Assembly (NCBI GenBank): GCA_029298735.1
Contig: JANSLP010000134.1
Coordinates: 1-64,000 of the forward strand
From: Ophiostoma sp. CBS 140.51
Taxonomy: Eukaryota; Ascomycota; Sordariomycetes; Ophiostomatales; Ophiostomataceae
DNA: 64,000 bases
Direction: 5' to 3'
The position numbers were made by a program, and so were the translations under genes. Every line of letters begins with the position of its first letter. The stretch's first letter is position 1. The notes under the pieces were generated by a model. That model searched no databases, was not told the origin of the DNA, and was given only the letters and a program-made list of their open reading frames with translations. This document shows positions 52,902 to 62,464 of the stretch, one piece after another.

Positions 52902-54128
52902 TTACAGCTCGCCCATGGAAGGGTTCTTGACCACAACGACGGCATCCTTCTCCAGCTCGTCAAAGTCGGCAAAGGCCAGCTCGTACACGAAACCAAGCGT
53001 CATGCGCGCATGCTGCAGCATGTGGTCAAAGGACAGGTACTTGATGAGGTCGTCGGTGGAGTGGATGTGCTTGTCGCTCAAGTCAAAGGACGACTCAATG
53101 ACAAACGCTGAGGGGTAGCCGGCCTTGCTGGCCGAAGCGTGGTCTGAGCAGGCGTAGCCGCACTTCGTCTCGACATAGGGAATGTCGCAGTAGGCGACTA
53201 TGACCTTCTTGATGAAATCGGTCAGGGCCGGGTCGACGTAGTCGACAATGACACCGACGCTCTCGACACCGCCAGCATCCAGAGTGCCCTGGACGTAGCC
53301 CGTCATGTCCTGCTGGAGCATGGCGCGGACGTCGTTGCCGGCCTTTTCGTAGGTGCTGAAGATGGCCTGGGAGCCCAGCAGACCGCCCTCCTCGGCGCTG
53401 TACCAGTGGAACTCAATGGTGTTGGCGGCCTTGCCGGCCTTGATGTCGTCGGACTGCAGAAGGGCCGTCAGGGCCTCGAGAATGGTGACGGTACCGCTGC
53501 CGTCGTCGTCGGAGCCCGGCGCCGCCAGGATCGAGGGCAAAAACAGGTTGATAGAGTCCTGGTGCGCACCCACGACAATGGTGCGGTTCGTCTGGCCCGG
53601 GATACGGGTAATGATGGAGTTCTGGCCCCAGGGGTGGGGGAAGTGCTCGACCGTAATACCGTGCTTGAAGCCGCCAGCCTCGCCGACAATCTTCTTAACC
53701 TGGCCCAGCAGCCACTCGGACGACTGGCGGCCGTAGTCGGACTTGTAGTAGCGGGTGTGGAAAGACGTCAACTTCTCGAGATGGGCCTGCAGCGAGGCTT
53801 TGTCGAGGTGCTTGGCGAGGGGAGCAACCTCCTCGACAAGGGTGGCGTTCTTGGGGAAGACACGCGGCTTGCCAGAGTTGATCTTGGCCGCGTTCGCAGC
53901 ACCCAGATCTTTGGTGTAGGTAATGTCCATGAAGCGCTCGCCGTTGCGCTTCAACTCCCACTTTTCTTCCTCGGTGACCCAGCGGGTCTCGCCCGGGCCG
54001 AGCTCAATCAGGAACTGCTCGACGGTGGCAATCTCGGGGTGCAGCTGGATGTTTTCGCCGTTGTGGCTGTCGACGAAGCGCGCGGCCGCCGCCGGCAGCA
54101 GCAGCGCAAGGGCGTTGGCGGCTTTCAT
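52902..54128 (-). CDS. Secreted M28 leucine aminopeptidase (LAP1-like)
   Basis: Intronless, 408 residues from the ATG at 54128 (MKAANALALLLPAAAARF); the frame stays open upstream without a better start. A signal peptide and a propeptide precede the metallopeptidase domain. The two-zinc site of M28 enzymes is visible: H189 in VVGAHQDS, aspartate in GSDDDGSG, the EE pair in YSAEEGGLLGS, aspartate in LQQDMTGY, and a histidine in SDKHIHST. A Cys pair in TKCGYACSDH matches the fungal LAP1 group. It removes N-terminal residues, preferably leucine, from peptides outside the cell. The C-terminus is slightly extended (NPSMGEL). It lies upstream of the long gene-free stretch. Confidence 0.93.
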   Translation of the reverse strand: MKAANALALLLPAAAARFVDSHNGENIQLHPEIATVEQFLIELGPGETRWVTEEEKWELKRNGERFMDITYTKDLGAANAAKINSGKPRVFPKNATLVEEVAPLAKHLDKASLQAHLEKLTSFHTRYYKSDYGRQSSEWLLGQVKKIVGEAGGFKHGITVEHFPHPWGQNSIITRIPGQTNRTIVVGAHQDSINLFLPSILAAPGSDDDGSGTVTILEALTALLQSDDIKAGKAANTIEFHWYSAEEGGLLGSQAIFSTYEKAGNDVRAMLQQDMTGYVQGTLDAGGVESVGVIVDYVDPALTDFIKKVIVAYCDIPYVETKCGYACSDHASASKAGYPSAFVIESSFDLSDKHIHSTDDLIKYLSFDHMLQHARMTLGFVYELAFADFDELEKDAVVVVKNPSMGEL

Positions 54129-54796
54129 GTTGGGTGTGTAGGTGGGTGGAGGTTTGAATGAGAGAGTCGATTGAGGACGATGGCGATGAAAAACGACGAT
54201 GAGGTTGGTGTAGGAGGAGAGTTGTTGGGAAAGTAGATAGCTTGACAGAAGAGGATGACCGATCAGGATGACGCTTGAGGGGAAACAGGCAGCTTCGGTT
54301 GATTGCGCCAGCGGCCTCCGCATTTGACTGATAAGCAGCTGCTCAGCAGGCCAAGCTGGGGCGCTCCTTCCTAGGTTGGCCAGGCGGCGATTAAGACAAG
54401 GCGCAGCTCCTCGCAAGGAAACACCCGCCAACAGAGCCTCGCAAATACATGTGATTGGTTGGCCGGCTCAAAAGTGGGGTAGTTTCAGCGTGGAGCTTCC
54501 TGTCGCAGCGTCTCAGTGTAGCCGGACGCAGTCAGTGGTCAGCGCAGACCATCAGTGAGACGAAAGACCCACATATTTAGAGAAGGCACTGAAGACGAGC
54601 AAACTGCAAAGCACGAGCACATGCTCAACATACAAAGTGAGGTCATTCACGATATCCATGGACATCTCGAGATGATATGAACATTTATGAGGTTCGTAGT
54701 AAATCAAAAGGCTTTCTATATTGAATCTATGTGCAAGCTGGGCAAATGTACGCTATGCTCTTCTCTCTCTCTCTCTTTATCTCTGCCATCATCTGA
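54129..54796. other. Intergenic with CT microsatellite
   Basis: 670 bp. It contains the aminopeptidase promoter and the 3' end of AFG1. A CT dinucleotide run sits at about 54762-54776. No gene is seen. Confidence 0.5.
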
Positions 54797-56539
54797 CTAC
54801 ATACTATCCTCCATCTGGCGACTCCGGGTCTTGGTCCAGTTGTCATGCTCCGATTTGCCGCCCTGGCTCTCGAGACCCATGCCGCGCTCGACCCACTCCT
54901 TGCTGCCCATTTGCGTCAGTCGGGACAGCGCACGACCAAAGGCAAAGGCTTCTTCTTCGCCGGTAAACAGGTTCGAGTGCTTCAGCTCGGCCATCATGTT
55001 GTGGCCCTCCATTCCCTCCACCAAATGCTCAATGGCCTCGTTGACTTGGCCCTCGCTGGCTTTCGTAGTCGTCTTGCCGTCCTTGGTGAGCGTCTCAATA
55101 ATTTCGTCTCTAGACACGAACAGCTGGTTGAGCGGGACGGCGGTTGTCAGGACCAGCTTGGCCTGGGCTTCGTAGACGGCGTCAATAAAGGTAATGAGTC
55201 GCCGCGCCAGGTCGCGCTGGCGGTGCGTCATACCAGGGACATCCGTCACAATAAAAGCATCGTAGGCGCGCACCAACTCCAAATAATCGGCGGCCGACGT
55301 CGGTTTGCCAATCAACTCGTCAAAGGTGAACCAAGCACAGCGGCCACTAACACGCGGCACATGGATCTCGCGGCCCCAGACTTTTTGCACTTCGGGGTGC
55401 GGCTCGGGGTGTTCACGATCCCCCAGGAAGCGGAACCACTTCTCAGCGTGCGATTTCGCATGGCTATCGAGCGGTGTGTGGTAGACGCCCGAGGGCGGAC
55501 GGGGGATCTTGCGGTAGTCGGTCGGAGAGTCGAGGTTGATGACATGAAGGCGGCGCTTGAGCAGCTCGATCGCCGGGATAAAGGACTCCCGCTGGATCCC
55601 ATTCTTGTAGAGCTCGTCGGGCTCGCGGTTGGATGTCGTGACGAGAACAACACCGTGCGACATGAGCGCCTCCAGCAGCCGTCGCAAAATCATGGCGTCG
55701 GCCACATCGGTGCACTGGAACTCGTCAAAGCACAGCACGTTGCCCTGCTCGGCAATGTCGGCGGCGACAAAGGGCACGGCGTCGACGTCGTTGCCGTACT
55801 TCATCTTCATCTGGTGCAGCCGCTTGTGCACGTCCTGCATAAAGTTGTGGAAGTGGATGCGTGTCTTGGAGCGGACGGCGCTGGGCAGTGTGTCATAAAA
55901 CAAATCCATCAGCATGGTCTTGCCGCTGCCGACGTCGCCGTACAAGTACAGACCCTGGGGCAGGTTCTCGGGGATCTTGCCGATCGCCGCCTGCTTGGGC
56001 CCGCTGCTGCCAAAGATGGACCCTAGCAACGACTTGGGCTGAGGCTTCAAGCTCTCAATGTCTGGGTGGACGACGTCGGGTGCATGGTAGTGGCACAGCT
56101 CGTCGTGCATGTGCTGCAGGCTCTCAATAATCCCCCTCTGGTGCTCGTCGTTGCGCAGCCGGCCAGCGTCGACGCGCCGGTCGTACTCTTGCAGAGGGCC
56201 GATATCATCGTGTGAGGGCTTGGCTGTGTTCTCTTCTGCTACCGTGGCGATGCTCGCATTGTTCCTCTGCTGGCCCGTTGTCCGCGCACGTGTCAGCGCG
56301 GCAGATGGTGCCGATAGTGCCGAGCTGTATTTCGAGGAAGCTGTCGGCCGGGTTGACGAGATCGCCTTGGTCTGCATACAGCGCGCGCATATTGTCGTCG
56401 AGGGAGGGAGTCCTGCGCCGAAAGTCGAGGCCGGCGCTTGTGGTGAAAGTGGCCGTTGTCGGAGTGGTGTCGGTCGCCGCGCAAGACCTCGGCGCACGGC
56501 CGGGTAGATGGAGGAGGGAGACGACGAACGGGCAATCAT
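54797..56539 (-). CDS. AFG1: Mitochondrial AFG1-family ATPase (LACE1 homologue)
   Basis: Intronless, 580 residues from the ATG at 56539 (MIARSSSPSS). The Arg/Ser-rich start looks like a mitochondrial presequence; the frame upstream to 56797 has no conserved content. The AFG1/ZapE AAA-like core is clear: YLYGDVGSGKTMLMD (Walker A, about residue 200), LCFDEFQCTD (Walker B, about 269), VLVTTSNREPDELYKNG (sensor), and RFTFDELIGKP-like WFTFDELIG. Yeast Afg1 is an inner-membrane-associated ATPase that helps turn over respiratory-chain subunits. An extra C-terminal stretch of about 90 residues follows. An 8-nt tandem repeat lies upstream at 56706-56737. Confidence 0.94.
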   Translation of the reverse strand: MIARSSSPSSIYPAVRRGLARRPTPLRQRPLSPQAPASTFGAGLPPSTTICARCMQTKAISSTRPTASSKYSSALSAPSAALTRARTTGQQRNNASIATVAEENTAKPSHDDIGPLQEYDRRVDAGRLRNDEHQRGIIESLQHMHDELCHYHAPDVVHPDIESLKPQPKSLLGSIFGSSGPKQAAIGKIPENLPQGLYLYGDVGSGKTMLMDLFYDTLPSAVRSKTRIHFHNFMQDVHKRLHQMKMKYGNDVDAVPFVAADIAEQGNVLCFDEFQCTDVADAMILRRLLEALMSHGVVLVTTSNREPDELYKNGIQRESFIPAIELLKRRLHVINLDSPTDYRKIPRPPSGVYHTPLDSHAKSHAEKWFRFLGDREHPEPHPEVQKVWGREIHVPRVSGRCAWFTFDELIGKPTSAADYLELVRAYDAFIVTDVPGMTHRQRDLARRLITFIDAVYEAQAKLVLTTAVPLNQLFVSRDEIIETLTKDGKTTTKASEGQVNEAIEHLVEGMEGHNMMAELKHSNLFTGEEEAFAFGRALSRLTQMGSKEWVERGMGLESQGGKSEHDNWTKTRSRQMEDSM

Positions 56540-57352
56540 TGCATCGTAGGTGAGAGGTGTGTGGTCGGAAAGAAGTGTCGCAAGAAAAGACAAGAAGTCG
56601 CAGGGCTGTGTCGCGAAAAGGAAGTTGGCGATGTTAACAGTAAAAAGGCAAGAGGCAAGAGGCAAAAGCCGCAAGGAAAGAGGGCGAATTAGTCCCGCGG
56701 CACGTTTTTGCGGTTTTGCGGTTTTGCGGTTTTGCGGTGCGGTCGTGCGGCTTTGCGTTTTCCTGGGGAAGTTTTTAGTTACGACAGGCAGGAACAACCG
56801 GCTTCTGGTTGGCTGGTTCTACTGGAGGCGCTACTTTTAACACTGCCGAGACTGCTGTAAACCCCTCTTCCAGCGCCCTCTACAAGGAATAACGTCACCG
56901 ATGCCGCTGTAAGGGGCGGAATTTAACGGGAGAAAAGGGCCCCCAATCACTGTATGGTACGATGTCTGCAGCAAAATGCCCAGAAGCCGCCAATACGTGG
57001 GGGAAGGCACCAACACGCCGAACACCGAGGCTCTCCGACAAACATATGGAGTCGAGAGAAGACAACAGAAAACGACACAGGTTGAGTATAATATTTTACA
57101 AAATTTATTTTGGTTCGTAATGTTTTACTGCATTATTTCATATATTTTGCGTTATCAAGTCTGTTTACTATTGCACTGCGAACTCAAATCAACAATAAAA
57201 TGAATTAAGAACGGTTTGGAAACATTTTGAAAATCAATTCATGTTATAAAACAAAAGTTCATTTATTTCAAATTTTATTCATATCTCATTATTGATTAGT
57301 TAAAGTATAAGTCAAAGTATGTACAAGCAAATAATGTCCTCCACCGCATCTT
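56540..57352. other. Intergenic, AT-rich on the right
   Basis: 810 bp holding the AFG1 promoter and the 3' end of the cupredoxin gene. The part from about 57080 to 57340 is strongly AT-rich. No gene is seen. Confidence 0.5.
56706..56737. repeat. TTTTGCGG tandem repeat, four units
   Basis: Four perfect head-to-tail copies of TTTTGCGG, followed by degenerate GCGG-containing units to about 56757. It is 167-198 bp before the AFG1 start, in the likely promoter or leader. Confidence 0.9.
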
Positions 57353-58311
57353 CTACATCAATGACACAGCTCCAACCATCGCCGCCGCCATAACAGCCCA
57401 TATAGATCGCTCTAGAGCAACCGCACTACTGCTAATGTTTGGGATGTAGGGAATACACCATGTGCTTGCCGACGTAATATTAGCACTGTTGCCGCCGCAG
57501 ACAGTTCCGTTTGTCGTTTCGTTAATTGTTGTGCCATTGAAGGCCAGCGTACCGCCCATGACGGCCGGCGGCGAGATGTTGCTGGATGCATTCTTGGCCA
57601 TGGCCGAGTACGAGGTGAGACTGTGACCTCCAGCCTCGCTCTTGTTGGCCGGGTTGACGACACCGTACATGCCGTCCTGGCAGTGGCGGCCGGCGGTGCA
57701 GTAAAAGACGAGCGGGTTGGTTGTGCGGACAGTGACGCGGAAGGTTGCGAGCTAAACTATCAGTATGCGTAGCAGAGAGATAAGGTGGGCGCTGAACTCA
57801 CATTACTTTCATCCTCGTCGACGGGGATGAAGCCGGAGAAGAAACCTTCAGCGGACGGTGCACAGCCCTTGTCCCAGGAGCCGAGGGCGACGCTGTGGTT
57901 GCGAGGGTAAAAGGAAAACAAAAGAACATCGCCAATGCCGGCTGAGACAGAGTTGGGTGTGAAAGAAAGGCCAGACTCGCCCACGGCAATAGGGATTGTA
58001 GTGGCTAGATGTGTAGATGTTGACTTTGCAGATGTTGATGTTGGTGGAGCTGTTGATGATGCTGGTGGTGTTGATATTGTCGAGCGTGTGGATGTGGATG
58101 TGGATGTGGTGGTTGTTTTGGTTTTTGCTCTTGGCTTTGTAGAAGTGGCCAGAGTTGTCGGTCTAGTTGGCGTAGATGTGATGAGAGTAGGCATAGGAGC
58201 CGGTGTACTTGACGAGACCAATACCTCTGTGCTGAATGGTGCTATTGATGTTGTCGAAGCCGAGAAGGCCATGCGGACGAGCGAGGCAAAGATCGCGAGA
58301 CGTAATGACAT
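57353..58311 (-). CDS. GPI-anchored extracellular cupredoxin (Ser/Thr-rich)
   Basis: Two exons, 58311-57802 and 57751-57353, with a 50-nt intron (GTGAGT donor, TTTAG acceptor, phase 0). The product has 302 residues. A signal peptide (about 1-18) is followed by a Thr/Ser/Pro-rich stretch (about 20-105) and a plastocyanin-like domain (about 108-205). The type-1 copper ligands seem complete: H139 (RNHSV), C188, H193 and M198 (YCTAGRHCQDGM). A glycosylation-rich segment and a hydrophobic tail with small residues (AVMAAAMVGAVSLM) point to GPI anchoring. Fungal proteins of this type are wall-associated and their biochemical role is largely unknown. Unusually, the Ser/Thr-rich part is N-terminal to the cupredoxin domain rather than only after it. 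Confidence 0.88.
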
Positions 58312-59435
58312 TGTGGACGATGTGTGTGTAGAGATTCAACGATATCAAGACAGTACTTTTCCAAAGTGACAGAAGGAAAGAAGGGTAGCTATCACTTTAA
58401 GAATTTGTGAATAAGAAGATCTTCAGTCCCTGGAAAAGGTGAAGGGAAGAAAGTGAATGCAAATGCGGCGGAGATCCGGACAGCTGCAGGACCGCCGTTA
58501 TTCTTTCCTGTTCCCTTCTTTTCTTTTCTTTCTCCTCTTCTTTACTTTCCATGCTGTCGGCCGCTGCCAAGCCGGTGCTAAAAGAATCCACGAATCTACA
58601 TTCCCTACCTTCATAAAAAGGGACATGTCGACACATGTAGGGCACATTCAAGCACATTCAATCACACCGGAGCACCACACATTTCCACGGGCATATGCAT
58701 TGCTTTTTTGGTGGTACCTGCCGCGCTGTTTCCCGGCGCCGGTACGCGTCACTCTCTGTGGTAGTACGACAGAAAAGGAAAACCCTTCTTCACTGTGATC
58801 ATGTCTTAAATCAACATATTTCCTTCACGCAACGGCGCTCATTTCCTTTCACGGTCGCTTGGTGACTGCACATCTCACCTGTCTTGGCCTCTGGGGGCCG
58901 TGTTGTTGGAATGCTGGGGCCCATTCCCCAGAAAAGTAAACAACTTTTGAGAGGTGAAAATCGCTAGTCGAAAGCGAAAACGGTCCACAATTGCTGACCA
59001 TCTTAGACAAAATTGACGAGGACATGAGAGCCGACGTCACTTCCTTACATTGTCTCCAGTGAGTTTGTCTTGTCTGCCTCGTTTGTCTGTGTTCCTTCGG
59101 CCCAAGCATCACAAGACGTTTTTTTCGTTCACCGTGTTCGCCGTGGGAGAGGCGCCGTTTGTGTGCCCTACAACGTGTTTGTATTACGGAAGTATGAAAA
59201 CGTTTGTATTGAAATTAGAATAAAAGAGTTATTCAAACAGACAAATCGGTTTGGAAGAGTCAGGTGAAGTGGTGAACTTGGTGGCCGACTTACAAGTGAA
59301 GAGAAATAGTGGGGCATTTATCGCCTTCAATTCAGTCTCGTCCGCCCACCAAAGCTCTTGACTAGATGCCTCCTTTATATACTCCAAGAAGGCTGTCGCC
59401 CTTCATCAAGAAGTCCTAGCTCCTGTCTTCGAACA
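58312..59435. other. Intergenic, 1.1 kb
   Basis: Holds the promoter of the cupredoxin gene and the upstream flank of the tRNA. Frames below 115 codons show no family resemblance. No gene is seen. Confidence 0.5.
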
Positions 59436-59529
59436 GGTTCCGTGGTGCAGTTGGTTAGCGCATCGTACTAATATTTCTCTCACAAGAAATCAAATGCGAA
59501 AGTCGAGGGTTCGAGCCCCTCCGGGACCA
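59436..59529 (+). tRNA. tRNA-Ile (anticodon AAT) with a 20-nt intron
   Basis: A full cloverleaf can be drawn by hand. Acceptor strands are GGTTCCG and CGGGACC with discriminator A. The anticodon stem is TCGTA/TGCGA, interrupted by an intron at 59474-59493 placed one base after the anticodon AAT (59470-59472), the standard site. The T arm is GAGGG-TTCGAGC-CCCTC. The acceptor end and D arm (CAGTTGGTTAGCGC) match fungal tRNA-Ile. AAT is read as IAU after editing and decodes ATT/ATC/ATA. A T-run terminator follows at 59544. Confidence 0.93.
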
Positions 59530-59840
59530 AGATATTAACTTTCTTTTTTGCCGTTTCTCCTTACGACAGCTTTTTTTGCCCTTTCATTTTATACCACGCG
59601 CACTTGCTTCAATGAAATTTTTATTCAATTTTTTATTGTTCCATTTTAAAATTCAGTCCCCTTGTGATTGAAGAAAATCCATTGAAAATGTTATCCAAAA
59701 GTCATGTCCCAAGATATCCCGTCATTAAACGCCGGTCCTAAAATGAACTCCGACTTGTACCCAATGACTCCCTAACCCAAACAACAGAAAACTAGTACCC
59801 AAATCAACTCAAACGCCGTTTAGGATCCCTTTCGTTACCA
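59530..59840. other. tRNA 3' flank
   Basis: 310 AT-rich bases between the tRNA and the stop of the GT32 gene; apart from the T-run, nothing is seen. Confidence 0.5.
59544..59549 (+). terminator. RNA polymerase III T-run terminator
   Basis: Six consecutive T residues 15 nt after the tRNA-Ile 3' end, the usual pol III stop signal. Confidence 0.75.
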
Positions 59841-61271
59841 TCAACCCTTATCATCCCGCCAGTTGCCTTGGAACTGGTGCTGGACGAGCGTCTGCTTCGA
59901 CTTGGTCTTGCTCGCGTGCGAGTGCGGCACGCCCGTCGCGAAACCGTCAATCGGCAGCACCAGCGTGTCGCCGTACAACTGTGGTTCGGTCATGCCGGTC
60001 AGCGTCTCCCAGGTAATGCGCGGTTGGCCGACACCCGTGCCGGCCACTTGGTTCAAGTGTTCGAAGACGACTTCCGTCCACGCCGCGGGCCCTGTGATTT
60101 CGAGCACATCGTTGTCGGATAGTTTGTCACCTAGCAGACCGCCCTTGAGTTTGCTGACTTTGCCCAGGATACGGTCCAGCATGGACCAGAGCGTCGGGTG
60201 GTCGGGCGCGCTGGCCAACGTCCACTGGCAGAACTGGACCTCGTAGGTGGTGCCTTTGACGGGTGGTGAGGAGTCTGACTCGAGGCCGACAATGAGGCGC
60301 GTCTCGGCGCGAAACTGCTCGGGCACCCATTCGCCAATGGGTTTAGCCAAAGAAGTGTCCATGTCCGAGTAGACGCCGCCCTCGAGAGCGAGCGCCAGGT
60401 AGCGCATAAAGTCGGCACGCAAGACGCGGCGGGGCATGGCTGTGTACTGCTTGAGAGCGTCTTTGGCGAAATCCAGAGTGCCGAGCTCGACTTCCACGTT
60501 GGGGATTTCCTTTTCACCTTCCGCTGCATCAGCACCGGTGGTAGGCGGCCCCGTGGACTGACGAAAGGTGTTGGGGTAGATGGGCACCTTCCAGGACCCT
60601 CCCTTGGCCGTGGCCATGCCGACTAGACGACGGACCATACTGAGTGCACCGCCAGCGTCCAGCAGTGTGTACGAGTACGACGGCGAGTGGGCCAGCCAGC
60701 TTGCCAGATACGTGACGGACACGACAGTCGGCTTAAAGTCGAGGTAGATTTGCCAAATCTTGGGCGGGATGTGCGGCAAGTGTGTCGTCGTCGTGGTATC
60801 AAACTCGCTGTCATTCATTTCTGCCAGCAGCGATTTTTCGGCTTCGAGAGCAGCAGCTTCAGCTGCTTCTGCCTTTTGCTTCTTCTCCTCGGCCGACATG
60901 CCACCGCGCCAGGGAAGATGCCATCTGCTGCCGTCTGGTACTGAGAGGCCATGGCCCTGATCGTTGAGGTGGAACATGCATATTGTCAGGAGAAAGAGGC
61001 CTGCCAACACAAGAACCAGTCGTCGGAGTCGGGCGCCGGCGGTAAAGCGTGGCCGAAATAAGAATGCCGAGGCGCGTGTGGGTGATGATATTGATGACGC
61101 CGACCCCACTGAGGACAGACGCGCCGACCGTTCGGCAATGAGTGACTGCCACCGGGACAGCATTGCGTTGTCCTTGAGTGGTGATGTCGCCATGGGGATG
61201 GTGATGGGGGATCTGGCGTATTTTTCGTTGTAGTAGTCTTGAGTTTGCCGGTCGATCCGGAACTTGTCCAT
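59841..61271 (-). CDS. GT32 family glycosyltransferase (OCH1-like, type II membrane)
   Basis: Intronless, 476 residues from the ATG at 61271 (MDKFRIDRQ); an alternative ATG at 61193 would remove 26 residues. It has a cytosolic tail, one membrane segment (RLVLVLAGLFLLTICMF, about 84-101) and a Golgi-luminal catalytic domain starting at IPPKIWQIYL. The Gly-x-Tyr/DxD motif GGVYSDMDT (D303, D305) with the preceding RADFMRYLALALEGG is the GT32 signature for metal and nucleotide-sugar binding. Yeast Och1 starts the outer mannan chain on N-glycans. Fungal genomes have several GT32 genes and this one cannot be assigned to a specific linkage. A GPAAWTE segment near residue 414 is also conserved in OCH1-like proteins. 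Confidence 0.9.
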   Translation of the reverse strand: MDKFRIDRQTQDYYNEKYARSPITIPMATSPLKDNAMLSRWQSLIAERSARLSSVGSASSISSPTRASAFLFRPRFTAGARLRRLVLVLAGLFLLTICMFHLNDQGHGLSVPDGSRWHLPWRGGMSAEEKKQKAEAAEAAALEAEKSLLAEMNDSEFDTTTTTHLPHIPPKIWQIYLDFKPTVVSVTYLASWLAHSPSYSYTLLDAGGALSMVRRLVGMATAKGGSWKVPIYPNTFRQSTGPPTTGADAAEGEKEIPNVEVELGTLDFAKDALKQYTAMPRRVLRADFMRYLALALEGGVYSDMDTSLAKPIGEWVPEQFRAETRLIVGLESDSSPPVKGTTYEVQFCQWTLASAPDHPTLWSMLDRILGKVSKLKGGLLGDKLSDNDVLEITGPAAWTEVVFEHLNQVAGTGVGQPRITWETLTGMTEPQLYGDTLVLPIDGFATGVPHSHASKTKSKQTLVQHQFQGNWRDDKG

Positions 61272-62464
61272 GCCCAGGATTTGTAGAGACAAAAAGACGT
61301 GACGTGACGTTGAGACGTGAGGAATGTGACTGCCCTCGTGTGCACCGTAAATGGACAAGACCCGCCCAAGTCCGTAAGATCCGTTGAGATCCGTCAACGA
61401 CAGCAAGGAAACTGTAACAGTCTCTACGTGTGCGCGTGTTGTGAGATAAATCAGATGGTTTGATAGAAACGTGCGCAGAGTCTCATATTGTACTCTCTTA
61501 CACACGATACACACGATGCGCACAACCGTGCAACCCGGCACTCGTCCCGACAGCTGGATGTTGACCGACGGAGAGCAGTGCGTAGCGTGGAATGACGATG
61601 TTCAATGTCGAGTCTAGATTGTGAACTCAGTCGTGAGAAAGCAGCACTCTGAAATAAGTCTAATTGAACGAGATGAGGCGAAGCTGGGCGCAAACTGGGC
61701 GCGCTGGGTCGACTTTGGTCGAGTTGGGATGAATCTAGCGAATGATCGTAAAAGGCTTGTGCTTCGATACGAGAACATAAAGCTTGGCAGGGATGAAATA
61801 GGAAAAACACAAAGATGGACACAGATTAGGATGACACTTAATACTTTTTGATTCGTTTGAAAAAAATGACAATGACTTATTATGAACTCTTATATATCCA
61901 GCACATACCAAGAAACCAAGAGGCTGGATTCAGGAGGGTATACAGAAAAGCAGAAGAAACGAAAGAAAACATGGATGGAAAAGACAGCGCGAAGAAGACA
62001 AGCACGCAAAGAAAGCTGGCGCTAGGAGAGATAATCGGACAAGAAGCGAGGATGACAGGGTAGCGATGAGCAGCAAAACATGCAAAAAGGAAAACAGAAG
62101 GGGTTATATTTCGAAAATGACAGTTCGAGAAAGATAAAAAAGATGACAAAGACACGCAACAGGCCGCAAAAAAGATCAACGACAAAAAGATTGCGCAGAG
62201 AAGATGGGAAAGACAAAAAGCCAACGAAAAGAGACCGCATGAAGGACAAAAATAGAAAATGCTCGTAAAGGACGTTATATCATGAACAGATATGGGATAT
62301 TGAGAGGGATTGGACAAAAACCAGATGCCGTCATTGGACAACAGCTAGTCTTCGTCTCGTATACAGGGGTTTGGAGGATTCCGAGAACAGAACGGAAGGT
62401 AACCGACCGTCTCTTCCCGTACACCGCCGCACCAGTTGTGGTATCACATGCGTGTGACAGCCTC
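61272..62464. other. Intergenic with strand-asymmetric purine-rich tract
   Basis: 1.2 kb. From about 61900 to 62270 the plus strand is strongly purine-rich (A and G), so the minus strand, which is the transcript of the RhoGAP gene's 3' region, would be pyrimidine-rich. Long frames there are compositional artefacts. No gene is seen. Confidence 0.5.

Noticed and set aside
61880..62341. 153-codon Phe/Ser/Leu-rich frame that looks like a membrane protein
   Set aside because: It is the reverse reading of a purine-rich tract; composition alone explains the hydrophobicity.
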